NCBI GenBank assembly: GCA_031761405.1
Contig: JASEVX010000010.1
Coordinates: 28,898,674-28,962,673, forward strand
Reading direction: 5' to 3'
DNA: 64,000 nt
From: Serripes groenlandicus
Lineage: Eukaryota; Mollusca; Bivalvia; Cardiida; Cardiidae
Part shown: one piece after another, positions 21,097 to 31,429 of the stretch
Layout: each line of letters opens with the position of its first letter
Numbering within the stretch: position 1 is the first letter of the stretch
Translations under genes and position numbers: made by a program
Notes under the pieces: model-generated
The model's input: the letters and a program-made list of their open reading frames with translations, nothing else
What the model was told of the DNA's origin: nothing
Databases searched by the model: none

Positions 21097-21310
21097 TTAA
21101 CTCTTTCAGCGCCGAATTGTTTAAAGTAGACTCTTCCATGTTCAAAATCGGGTGTGTCCATTACTCAATTTTTGAAAGTTTTGGACAATTTTGGTAACTA
21201 AACGGCAAACAATGCTGATTTCAGGTGAGACAACTCGTTACGAGCTGACTCACCTGAATCTGTATTGTTTGCAAAAACCTCAATATTGCTTGTGGCGCTG
21301 AAAGAGTTAA
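21097..21310. mobile_element. Second TTAA-flanked MITE family (CTCTTTCAGCGCC ends)
   Basis: Left TTAACTCTTTCAGCGCCGAA, right TGTGGCGCTGAAAGAGTTAA, giving about 17 bases of perfect terminal inverted repeat including TTAA. An inner palindrome is present around CAGGTGAGACAACTCGTTAC-GAGCTGACTCACCTG. Length 214. The ends differ from the CCCTTTCCCAC family but the target site is the same, consistent with a piggyBac-type source. Confidence 0.72.
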
Positions 21311-21544
21311 TGAGAGCTGAATAAAGCTTTTACAATTATTCTCAAAATAATTGTGACCCAAGTTGAAGATATCCTATTTCGTAATAGTGCACGTTATGAC
21401 ATTTTCCAATGCTCCTACTTGCCACACTGTTTAAAGAAGTCATCTATTACAGATGCGTGAGCAAGCATTTACTTGTGGGAAGTTCTTAGCATAACATATT
21501 GCCACTTCTGTATACCTTTTTTTTTTATATCAAATCGACTCTTT

Positions 21545-21720
21545 AGTATACCCGTATTTCGCCCTTTGTAACATAAAACACATTTGTAGCAGACGACTTC
21601 GATCAACCTTAAGGCAGGAATATGGAACTTCTCTATAATTAAAAGTGTTATTTACCACAATGTTTTCAAAAATCGTCTATTGCAGAGGCGTCGAAATGCT
21701 TCTGTACATAGAAAATGAAT
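21545..21720. mobile_element. piggyBac-like MITE, degraded copy
   Basis: CATTTGTAGCAGACGACTTC, TGGAACTTCTCTATAATTA and CACAATGTTTTCAAAAATCG-TCTATTGCAGAGGCGTCG are family phrases. Confidence 0.5.
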
Positions 21721-23294
21721 GATACAGTTTATGTGTTGTAAAATCTATAACTTTTATATAATAGGTTATTTTTTCTACAAACAAATTTAATCAAAAAAGA
21801 AGGGGAAAAAAAAGTACATTTCAAAGGCATTTGCCAAAATGCGCAAAAAATTTCTACCCGCGTAATTGTTTATTTTCTTGTAAATATTGTTGATGAATAT
21901 ACGAAATTCTCCTTAAACGCATACACTCTGTAACATTTGAAATTTACGAAACCTTCAGGACGCACATTCATTGTTACATTATAATTGAATGAAACATTGC
22001 TGATGAAGAAACGATAACCAATTTAATTATATATCAAATTCAACCTTTTAAGTAAGTTAATAAGTAAGTAAAATTTTATTATAGTGACATGTGTACATAT
22101 TATACAAATACAAACATCAAACAATATAAACACTAGGCCGCGTAAGGCCTATAAGTCACTTTTATTTAACAATATGTACAGCTTCTTTTATGAAGCATGT
22201 ACTAAACGCCACGTGATCACCGTTCCATTACTACAAAGGTATGGTATATTGCCTTATAAGAAACGATAACCAATTTAAGCTTTTCGAATATATATCCACA
22301 TTAACTTCTTTAATCCAAATAATGCCTTTCAGTAGGCACACTTTATATACACAAATTCAATTCAATCGTTAACAGTTTTACTAAAATTATATCTAAATGC
22401 TAACTGAAGAAAAGAAAGAAGACAGTCTTTATATATACAATTTCGAATGTCCAAGATTGAAATGTTTGTAGTATGTCTACATGTATATGGGGTGATAATA
22501 ACAAATAAAAAAACCTTCACGGTGTTAAAAATAGTTTAAATAGGTCACAGTATTGGGCATTTCTATAATGTATTTATCGCTTTGAATTCACTCTAAAGAT
22601 GTTTGATTTCTTGTCTATCTCCTTTGGCTACCACATGGCATCTAGAAAACTTGAGCTGCGTTGTGTCTTTCATTTGGAGGCGTTTAAAGTATTAATGGAT
22701 GTCTGCTTTTCTATTTTGTTGGAAAATGGTTACTAAAAATAGTACATAGGAATGTTCTAAAAATGGCGCAGTTGGTGAACACCTTTCATTTATATATATG
22801 CAGTTCGAATACTTTTGCCTAGACTAGATGTAATGCCGATTTATTTTATTTGGAAAAGGGTAAAATACCCCTGCATTATGTGTTAGTTCAAGACATTTTT
22901 TGACTACATATGTGCTGAAGGGAACTTTTAACATAAATATTGAATTCCATAGATCAAGATCAACTTATAAAGACCTACATATCAGTCCGCACTGTTTGGT
23001 TGTAGTTGTCACATTTTCGACGAGATCGTACATACACGTGAATGAGAACTTAAACATTGTAAACAAAAGAGCCAGTTGAAATCTTAAATCGATTGGAGAG
23101 TGTTTGCCTACAACTAAGGATAGCAATGAAGTGTATGTCTCATACTTTCTATATCATGCAGTTGGCCTCATTTCCGTTAATAGTATTATTTATTTTTGTG
23201 TTACAATTTTATAACGTGTCACGGTAATCTGATTCAACTAATGAGATTTCGTTGTTGCTAGTTGTTAATACTATCCATATCAGTTTAAATCACA
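21721..23294. other. No gene supported
   Basis: AT-rich. 22050-22150 (AAGTAAGTAAAATTTTATTA, CTAGGCCGCGTAAGGCCTAT) resembles a LINE 3' tail, weakly echoed near 48100-48190. Nothing else is readable. Confidence 0.35.
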
Positions 23295-23360
23295 TGTGCG
23301 GGGTAATGGGGTGGGGGTGGGGGAGGGGTCGGGGTGGGGATTGGGATGAGAGAGGGGTTG
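23295..23360 (+). repeat. G-rich tract with G-quadruplex potential
   Basis: GGGGTAATGGGGTGGGGGTG GGGGAGGGGTCGGGGTGGGG has at least six G-runs of four or more within 45 bases, in an AT-rich setting. Confidence 0.85.
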
Positions 23361-23454
23361 CCCCCGGCTTGTAACGAGAAAATGATAGGAACACGGTAAT
23401 ATCGTTTTGATTGTTGTTCAGAAAACTAAATCAGTTTATCTTTTAAAATGGAGG

Positions 23455-23690
23455 TTATTCTTCGGGCTTAGTAGATCTCGAGTTTGATACCCGACGGGGT
23501 CATACACTATACTTTAAAGTGGGTGTAACAGCTGCCCCACTTGGTGCTCAGGCTTGCGGGGTTAGCATTAGGACTGACTGGCTGGTGTCAAGATACATGG
23601 ACTAGTAGTACTGGTAACTTACCATTGAAACTCCGTTATATAATAAACAATTGTTGAAAGCGGCGAAAAACACCAAACAATCAAGATATC
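23455..23690 (+). mobile_element. SINE, first type
   Basis: TCTCGAGTTTGATACCCGAC (B box), TTTAAAGTGGGTGTAACAGC, GCGGGGTTAGCATTAGGACT, GTACTGGTAACTTACC and tail GTTGAAAGCGGCGAAAAACA. Confidence 0.78.
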
Positions 23691-23821
23691 AATTATTAAT
23701 TTCTTACAGAGTTTGCCCCCTCTCGTAATGTGGTTTAAGGGTTTTTCCCCGAGAAAAAATTCCAGTACTTAAAGTCGGTATTCGCTCTTACATTAAGCCA
23801 CGTTTGTAGAATTTGAACAGC

Positions 23822-23890
23822 GGTAGCTTAGTCGGTAAACACTCAATTTATCGGTGAAAGTGTCGTAAGCTTGATTCCAAGCACATGTAT
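23822..23890 (+). mobile_element. tRNA-like SINE head
   Basis: GGTAGCTTAGTCGGTAAACA (A-box-like) and GTAAGCTTGATTCCAAGC (B-box-like). No acceptor stem; the anticodon arm is not convincing. Confidence 0.4.
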
Positions 23891-24284
23891 CCCTCACCGT
23901 GAAATAGCTAACGACCTTAGCAGTTGTGTAACATTTGAAATGACGAGGTTCGTTGATTGTTCAAGTCAAATTACAAATGAATTGAAGATGGCTGTTTACA
24001 ATAGCTACTTTAAGCTTTTAAATAATTCATTTAAAAAGATAAAAAAAAGGAAATAATTTTGATTATATCCAGTATATTAATGCGAATAATATGCATAAAC
24101 GCAATATTATGTTTAATTGGGATATTTGTGATACATATACACATCATAATTTAAACTTATTTATTTTACATCGATTGCGAAACGAGCTTTAAGCTGTTAT
24201 AAATCACGCTCGATGTCTAATTTCTGAAAACTTAACCAGTAATCGCGCCGTTTGACATGAAAGATCCCAAAGGTAGAACTCGCT

Positions 24285-24362
24285 AATAACGGGATTCGAA
24301 CCCGATACCATTTGTACGAGAGGCCGAAGCTCTACCACACCACTCTGTCCTCCACATATACA
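24285..24362 (-). mobile_element. tRNA-like SINE head with perfect B box
   Basis: Minus strand: GACAGAGTGGTGTGGTAGAG (A box region), CGGCCTCTCGTACAAATGG and ATCGGGTTCGAATCCCGTTA (B box with paired stem). The 5' and 3' ends do not pair as an acceptor stem and there is no CCA-like discriminator, so a SINE head is favoured over a tRNA gene. Confidence 0.5.
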
Positions 24363-24613
24363 CTTCAATAGGGACAAGCAATATATATACTGAATGTATA
24401 CCGGGTGACGGATTGACTAATTTTCGCTTCGTTTAATAGTGAATTAATGGCAGCTAACTAATGTACTTCTTTTGAATATTTATTATTAAACGCAAACTTA
24501 TGCAAGGTATAGTACAATGTTTTATCTTACATTATATACTGCATACGCAATGATGCATAGTTCCCCTTCGAACAGACACAGCTATTTATAAATGCGATGG
24601 GGATTTTATAAGT

Positions 24614-25894
24614 GAGCCGTTCCAGGAGAAAACCATCATTATGGACTTTGTGTATTGTATCGTCCACTCAGGCTGATCCGGGCCGACACATTCCGGGTGA
24701 TAGAGATATAGAGTAATAATTCCTGAAACAGATTAACCAGCGCAGCCCCGATAAGCCTGCGCAGCATTCTTAGGCTGATCCGGGTCGATACTTTAAGCCT
24801 AGTTCTCACTGTCCCGGTTCAGGTCCCGATATCTCCAGGTGACGACTAGCCGGTATACCATGATGATCCTGGATTATCCGGGACATTTGTGCCAGAAAAA
24901 TCAATTGCATTCTCATATTCCTGTCGCTGTCCCGGAGTGCCCTCGGTTTAGAAACCGGATGCCCCCGTTTAATCTCCGATTACCCCGGTTTTGCACGGTG
25001 CATTTACGGTGGCGCGCCGGCGTGTTTCCCGGTCCATCCCGAAGTGACCCATGTCTTGTCCCGGTGCCAGCCGGTGAGATCACGATCGTGTTACGGCCCT
25101 GCAGGTCCAACCCGGGAGAACACCGGTCGTGCGCCGGTCGTGCCACAGTGCCATCCGGTGTCCCCCGGTGCCAACCGGATAGTACCGGTATATAAAGTGA
25201 GACAAGCGCAAATCGAGTATGTTGCTGCTTGTCTGGATCATATCGTCTTGCTCTCAAATTACACTGATGGGGAACCTCATTGTACACGATACTTTATACA
25301 CAACGGGAATTTATCCGGGGATAACCGTAACTACACCCTGTCTGACCGTAACTTTGCATTCTGTTACACGGGATAATCCGGCATAAACCAGGTCAGTTCG
25401 TAATGAAACGGGGGTCTACCGGCCTCAACCGGCAGAATCCACCCCAAACCGTGTCAGTCTCTAACTCCACCGGTGCAAAACGGGGCTTTACCGGCATACG
25501 CCGGAGCTGTGCCGGGTTAAGTCCGGGATTCACCGTATGTCTACCGTGAGTGGAGTATTTCCGACTGCCCCGGATTACTACGGACTATCACGAAAGAGCC
25601 GCAGTAGAGACTCGGTCCTTCGCCGGTTAATACCGGCATTGTGTCGGACCTGCCCGGATAACACCGGTTCTTGATATTTCTACCGGTGACTCCCAATTGT
25701 GTAAAACATTTTAAAACATCCGGGACGGTCTGTTGGATCGCGCCGGACCAACACGGTTCATCACGGATCATCCCAATTTGCTACGGTGCCACCACAGTTG
25801 TCTTCCCGGTTTGACACGGTTTCTCCTGTACCACCATCCAGCACAGTGAGAACAAGACTATACGCATAATGTTGGTTTCGTCGTGAAATGGCTC
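24614..25894. mobile_element. Second copy of the GAGCC-ended MITE, split by a CpG-rich insert
   Basis: Left end GAGCCGTTCCAGGAGAAAAC and right end ACGACGAAACCAACATTATG-side (GTTGGTTTCGTCGTGAAATG GCTC) are inverted. The body matches 20207-20409 (GCTGATCCGGGCCGACACAT, TTAGGCTGATCCGGGTCGAT) up to about 24798, then the sequence changes to the CCGG-dense insert and the MITE right end returns after 25856. Confidence 0.65.
24799..25856. mobile_element. CpG-rich, CCGG-dense element with short inverted ends
   Basis: Ends CTAGTTCTCACTGT (24799-24812) and ACAGTGAGAACAAG (25843-25856) are inverted with one mismatch. The interior of about 1.06 kb is far more GC- and CpG-rich than its surroundings and full of degenerate words such as CCCGGTGCCAGCCGGTGAG and ACCGGTCGTGCGCCGGTCG. 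A TATATAAAG box lies at about 25188-25196. Open frames up to 124 codons exist on both strands but look like by-products of the repeat; none is recognised. Not a known family to me. Confidence 0.6.
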
Positions 25895-26549
25895 AAGTAT
25901 TGTATGAAGAAACATATGTTACTCAATTAGAAATTATAATCAGACTCAATGCAGAAAAAATAGGCCTGCGAACATTTACCACCCATTCAGTTAGATCAGT
26001 CTATAAATTAATCTAGTCCAATCAATGCTAACATTTCTAACTAGAATATTCTTTAAAAGTAAAAAAAAATCTTGATCAAACTGTGCGAATGTTCAAGCAG
26101 ATCTGGAGCAACACTTACCGCAACTGTATTAATGCTAATTTTCCTGTGTCGGTGCACACACAGTATTTGGCAAGCGATGACTTTAATGATCTCAAACCAA
26201 ACTCAACTCCAATGATATGTCTACACACATTGTTTTGATTCTTTGTACAAATATAATTGTATATTTAAATAATTAATATACTAATTTACACGGAGAAGAA
26301 GTTTATTTCAAATATGAATTCAATAGGCCACATGACCCGTGAGAAAAAAAAAAAAAAAAAAAAAAATGCACAAATGACATAGCAAGTGGAGCACATTTAC
26401 CAGTTTACAAGTACATGTACATATATTCGAAAGAGGTAAAATGTCGCGTCATAGACGGAGAAGGTGTTGTTGAAACGTAATATCATATCCTCATCACCAT
26501 ATATACACGCTTATCATGCAATGCAATTTAATATATCAATATAACAAGA

Positions 26550-26700
26550 TATACTATAATATAATACAATAGAATACAATATAATATAATATGATATTGT
26601 ATAATATGATACCACATAATATAATATAATATAATATAATATAATATAATATAATATAATATAATATAATATAATATAATATAATATAATATAAGATAAT
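26550..26700 (+). repeat. ATAAT pentanucleotide microsatellite
   Basis: About 130 bases of (ATAAT)n, pure in 26618-26692, with less regular ends. The minus-strand open frame (IILYY repeats) is an artefact. Confidence 0.97.
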
Positions 26701-26919
26701 ATGTCCAATATAGGCAAGAGGCATATTTACATTAACAACTTATTTGTACATTTTTATATTATCATTACGAACTATATTTTAATTGAAAAGCTTTCATTAC
26801 ATATATACATAAATTTCTAAGTTTAGAAAAAAATAATGCATTCGAAAAGTTGTTTTAGTTTATACATACTAGGATTGGACCAATACTACTTAGAAATATA
26901 TCTTTGACGGAGGTCAGAA

Positions 26920-28095
26920 TATAAATTGCATTCAATCATAAAATGGTATTCGTCTTCGATCTTATTGCATGTAATACATTTTCTATCTTCACGTGGGATA
27001 GAGTTTGAGCGATGCCACCTACCAGTTTCAATGGAAAGATTATGTCATGGGAGTAGTAACCTTGATATTGCAGAAATTAAATTATTACTTAAATTACAAG
27101 TTAGATACAACCGAAAGTTGAAGGGTACAATGGATTTGAAGGAGGTACTACGTGGTGAATTATAAATTCTTGCAATTCAGTTCTGTACATTAGTATCACG
27201 CAAACGTTACCTAAACTTACTCATATAAGCAGTTACGTTTCCGACACCCTCAGCTCACAAACTTCAATAAAACCTAATGAAGACATTAATATCTTAATTA
27301 AAGAAACCTACGACACTTTATTTGGGTACAATTCTTCATCAGATTCAAGAATGTCGTACATGATTTTACAATACTTTAAGTCTTCACTATTTTCTTATTT
27401 TGAACCAATATTTAACAATTCGGATATGTCGATTGTAGGCTAAGGGAAATCTACTTAGAACAACGTACACAAAATCATTTTGTGTACAACGTCTAACGTG
27501 TAAAGTACGTTTGCAATATTATGTGTGAATACGTTCGACACTTTTTGCGCTATGAAAACCCCATACTTCACTAGAGTAGTTCAAAATGTGTAAATCAACG
27601 CTGCCACTATTAGGAAAATTGTATAAGTATTTATTGAGTTTAAAAGTAGCTTTTTGTGCTTTATCGGCAAGATTTGCCTGTGTTGTATTAAACGAACCAC
27701 CCGAAGAAAAGACAACACCTAGGTAAGAAAGAGACTTGACTATTTCAAGATTTTCACCATTAAATGTAGATTCCTTGTCAAAGTACCATCTTTTCTGAAA
27801 ATAATTGTTTTAGTTTTCTGTACATTTATTTTAAGTTTCCACCTACCACAATAAGTATTTAAGCTTTCTAAACCATTTGGCAAGCCCTTCGCAACAATGT
27901 CATCAGCGTAAAGTAAAATAAACATTTTTGTCATAAAAATACTATACATATTTATACCGTTAAAACCATCTCCTTGTAAGTGTTCTTCAATGTCATTAAT
28001 GAACATTGAAAACATTAAAGGAGACAGAGATTTGTCTTGGCTTACTCCTTAAAGCATGAAAACTCGTCATTTATAGATTGTATGCATACATAAAA
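26920..28095 (-). mobile_element. LINE (non-LTR retrotransposon), 3' half: RT catalytic motif and C-terminus
   Basis: On the minus strand: GVSQDKSLSPLMFSMFINDI, then the palm motif LLYADDIV, YCGRWKLKINVQKTKTIIFR, LGVVFSSGGSFNTTQANLAD, NYSSEVWGFHSAKSVERIH and, near the end, REDRKCITCNKIEDEYHFM. This is the usual order for jockey/CR1-type LINE reverse transcriptases, with YADD intact and a terminal Cys-rich motif. Frameshifts (for example one base lost before GVSQ near 28055) and stops break it, so it is dead. Its RT N-terminal half lies at 31430-31870 beyond a 3.3-kb insertion. Confidence 0.85.
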
Positions 28096-28518
28096 GTATT
28101 TATAGTATTGAGTGGGAGTAGAGCTAGCTGTCCTGGCCACCTGCAAGTCACGTGATGGTGCACGCTGACATCGCTGCTACGGATAACGTAATGTGAAGTA
28201 ATGCGACGGTGTCGGCCAATCGCTGATCTGGGTGCCCAGAGCGGCCAGTCATCTACCTCCTTTCTCGGAGAGCAGACTTCCTTTGTTTTAAACACAATTA
28301 CGTTGTGAAGAAGGAATTCTGTTTTTTAATACTTTTTCATTCATTAATGCCATTTATTGTCAATTTCGTGATTGGATTTTAACATTAATTTGTTTAACAC
28401 AAGTGACCGTAAACGTTACAGTACGTATTTAGTTTGGAATATTAATTAATTCCTAGTAATTTGTGCTTTTCAAACATCCCTGGCAGGCTGGTTTAAATTT
28501 AAATCTAAGAAAGAAGAA

Positions 28519-29067
28519 ATGGCGGCTGTGAAGATTCATGTGTTTGGACACTCTTTTGTGCATCACCTCAAGCGTTTTATTTCGTGTATTCGGGAATTCC
28601 ATGTGCAAAAAAAAGAAAAACACGTTACACGAACATTTATATGTGATCGAATATTTTGCTTCTGATATTGTAGTGCTCATGATTGGGACAAATGACATTT
28701 ATTCGAAATTTAACACACTTTCTGATGTTGCTAGTGACATTGTCACTTTATTGGGAAAACTTGTGACGAAACACAGAGTACAGTATGTTAAAGTCTGTCA
28801 CCGAGCGCCAGCCGTTTTTACACGATATGCGGTCGATCTCGAATGGTTCAACTCTAGAGTTGACGCCGAGAATCAACTGATATCTCGGTTCCTGGAGGAC
28901 AGATATCCTACACAGTCTAGATTGTGGCACTTCACAGGTTTTTAGTCAACGGTCGCAAAGCAGACAGTCTTTGCCAGGGATGGTACACCTTTGACAAATG
29001 AGGGTCAATTCAAACTCGTCAACAATATCAGAGCAGCCGTGATTGTTGTGTTGAACAACTTATTCTA
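28519..29067 (+). pseudogene. SGNH/GDSL-hydrolase-like ORF of a mobile element, frameshifted
   Basis: Starts MAAVKIHVFGHSFVHHLKRF (GHSF = SGNH block I with the nucleophile Ser). A run of A at about 28605-28620 shifts the frame, then FASDIVVLMIGTNDIYSKFN (GTND = block III), VQYVKVCHRAPAVFTRYAVD, a TAG after RLWHFTGF, and LTNEGQFKLVNNIRAAVIVV (block V-like) before TAA. The Asp/His pair of block V is partly lost (DGTPL). One frameshift and one stop remain, so it is inactive. Such domains are known in several retroelement groups, where they act as esterases of unknown purpose. Confidence 0.72.
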
Positions 29068-29409
29068 ACTCAAGATATGTATTATGTATTAGAATATCAT
29101 GTTTCAATGTGACATGACATTTCTGTATATCCAAATTAATTATCTTCAAATTGGAAATGGCACACGACTTTCCTTACTTCAACAATCAATCATCTCATGA
29201 CAATTGCATGAAGTTTACCATGATGGCTTACCATGAATTGAGCTTTAAAACTTACACATTGTTTGTTCAAACACAAATTTTGATTTGTTTCTGTTACTTG
29301 CTCCCCTTAATGTTAATGGAATTGCAAATGGTGTTCCACTTTAAATAGTTGCCCGATCTCAGCAACATAATTCTCCATTATACATATATATATAAATATC
29401 AAATGTACC

Positions 29410-29990
29410 ATTTTTTAAGCAGGGTTCTGCTTTTAACCTTTTGAAAGGTGCAATTGTACGGCTAAGTCAAGCCTTTATTTATATTTATAAGCAGGGTTCT
29501 GCTTTCTGCTGCATGCAAATGTACCATTTCTTAAGCAGGGTTCTGCTTTTAACTTTTTGAAAGGTGCAATTGTACGGCTAAGTTAAGCCTTTATTTACAA
29601 TTCTAAGCAGGGTTTTGCTTTATGCTGCATGCAGGATCTGCAGCAGCAGGCACAGTTTGTCTTTTTTGAGCAGGGTTCTGCTTTTTATTTATGCAGGGTC
29701 TGCATAACGGCAGGTTTTTGCCTTTTATATTTTGTTAAGCAGGGTTCTGATTTTCATTTATGCTGCATGCAGGGTCTGCAGCAGCAGGCAAAGTGTGCCT
29801 TTCTTTAGCAGGGTTCTGCTTTTTATTTATGCAGGGTCTGCATTACGACAGGGTTCCGACTTTTATATTTTGTTAAGCAGGGTTCTGCTTTTCATTTATG
29901 CGGGGTCTGCATATAATGGCAGGGTTCTGCCTTTTATTTACTTATTTATAACCCATATCTGCTGTAAGCCTGCACTGTCCATGCAAAGCA
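29410..29990 (+). repeat. Array of about fourteen short hairpins followed by T-runs
   Basis: AAGCAGGGTTCTGCTTTT (six-base stem, GGTT loop, T-run) occurs about nine times and ATGCAGGGTCTGCAT about five times, with variants GGCAGGGTTCTGCCTTTT and GGCAGGTTTTTGCCTTTT in which both stem arms have changed together. Two longer blocks (29401-29475 and 29515-29605) repeat CAAATGTACCATTT...AAGGTGCAATTGTACGGCTA. The stem-keeping substitutions suggest the structure was selected or copied by a structure-dependent process. No known element is recognised. Confidence 0.8.
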
Positions 29991-30294
29991 GGTTTCTAAT
30001 GTTATAAACCGTTATCCGCTTTGCAAAGCTTGCAGAATTAACAACAAACAATTTAAATTTTGCTGTCCTACACCAGTCTGGAATATTTGACCTTCATAGC
30101 CTGCTTTGGGCATTTAAATACCTGAATTAGTGAAACAGTGCCCTCTTTATGCCAGGTTTTGAAGACGGCTTTGTTCAGTAATTCTCGACATATGTAAATC
30201 ACCAACGCCTGTCTGAACTGGGTTTTGGTCTATGTCGTATGTGCAACCAATACTGCCTAAATTGTTTGTCTTTTGGTGGTTTACAAGGTGATCT

Positions 30295-31215
30295 ATGAAT
30301 AATGTGTTGGCCGATACATTTAAATGTTACTCATATTAAATCATTGTTAAAAATTGCATTTAGATGCCGGCAAAAAAGGACAGCTACTGCTGTATAGCCT
30401 AAACCGGCCAAGAAAAGAGCCACTGTTCAACGGGCCACAAAAGGAACATGTACACAAACCTTACAGGAGCCAAATTACATGATGGACATTCATCCATTAC
30501 GTAATGTGATGTAATGCGACGGGCGACGGCCAATCGCTGGTCGGGGTGCCCAGAGCGGCCAGTCATCTACCTCCTTTCTCGGAGAGCAGACTTCCTTTGT
30601 TGTGAAGAAGGAATTCGGTTTTTTAACCTCTACCTCCCGTTTCCCCTCCATTTTGTTTAGTTCGTTTATGTTTATATTACGTTATATGTTACTATCTATG
30701 TTTTTATTTCATTTATATTTTTATTTTTTTATGTCTTGCGGTTGTTTCGTCCAGAATGAATAATCTGTTGGCCGATACATTTAAATGTTACTCATATTAA
30801 ATCATTGTTAAAAATTGCATTTAGATGCCGGCAAAAAAGGACAGCTACTGCTGTATAGCCTAAACCGGCCAAGAAAAGAGCCACTGTTCAACGGGCCACA
30901 AAAGGAACATGTACACAAACCTTACAGGAGCCAAATTACATGATGGACATTCATCCATTACGTAATGTGATGTAATGCGACGGGCGACGGCCAATCGCTG
31001 GTCGGGGTGCCCAGAGCGGCCAGTCATCTACCTCCTTTCTCGGAGAGCAGACTTCCTTTGTTGTGAAGAAGGAATTCGGTTTTTTAACCTCTACCTCCCG
31101 TTTCACCTCCATTTTGTTTAGTTCGTTTATGTTTATATTACGTTATATGTTACTATCTATGTTTTTATTTCATTTATATTTTTATTTTTTTATGTCTTGC
31201 GGTTGTTTCGTCCAG
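30295..31215 (+). repeat. Two near-identical 460-bp direct repeats in tandem
   Basis: Unit 1 is 30295-30754 and unit 2 is 30756-31215, both from ATGAATAAT(G/C)TGTTGGCCG to GTTGTTTCGTCCAG. By eye only about two base differences (aatGtg/aatCtg and ttCcc/ttCac), so the duplication is recent or kept equal. The part CGTAATGTGATGTAATGCGA...GGAATTCGGTTTTTTAA also occurs, more diverged, at 28180-28330 upstream of the SGNH ORF. Confidence 0.92.
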
Positions 31216-31429
31216 ATAGGGAAAAATGTTTTATAAATCATATATTTTATTATGAATTAAAATTAAAATTTAAGTCATTTTAAATCATAAAATGCTCAAT
31301 TTCAACTTCAATTTAATTTCTGTCTTATCATTTGCCCATACTAGTCCGGCTACCTGTCCCTTGTCAGAGTATATGGAAATGTATAAAACAGTATTATATG
31401 GAAACGATGGAACATAAAATGTATTATAA

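Noticed and set aside
24285..24362. Possible tRNA gene on the minus strand
   Set aside because: Good B box, but 5' and 3' ends do not pair as an acceptor stem and the surroundings look like a SINE.
24839..25376. Overlapping 110-124-codon frames on both strands in the CpG-rich element
   Set aside because: High GC and lack of stops explain them; all are made of repeated CCGGT words and none resembles a known protein.
26926..27165. 79-codon plus frame
   Set aside because: It is the antisense of the LINE C-terminal Cys-rich motif (CITCNKIEDEYHFM).
29410..29990. Bacterial-type terminators or integron attC sites
   Set aside because: The DNA is clearly eukaryotic and embedded in a LINE; the resemblance is only stem plus T-run.
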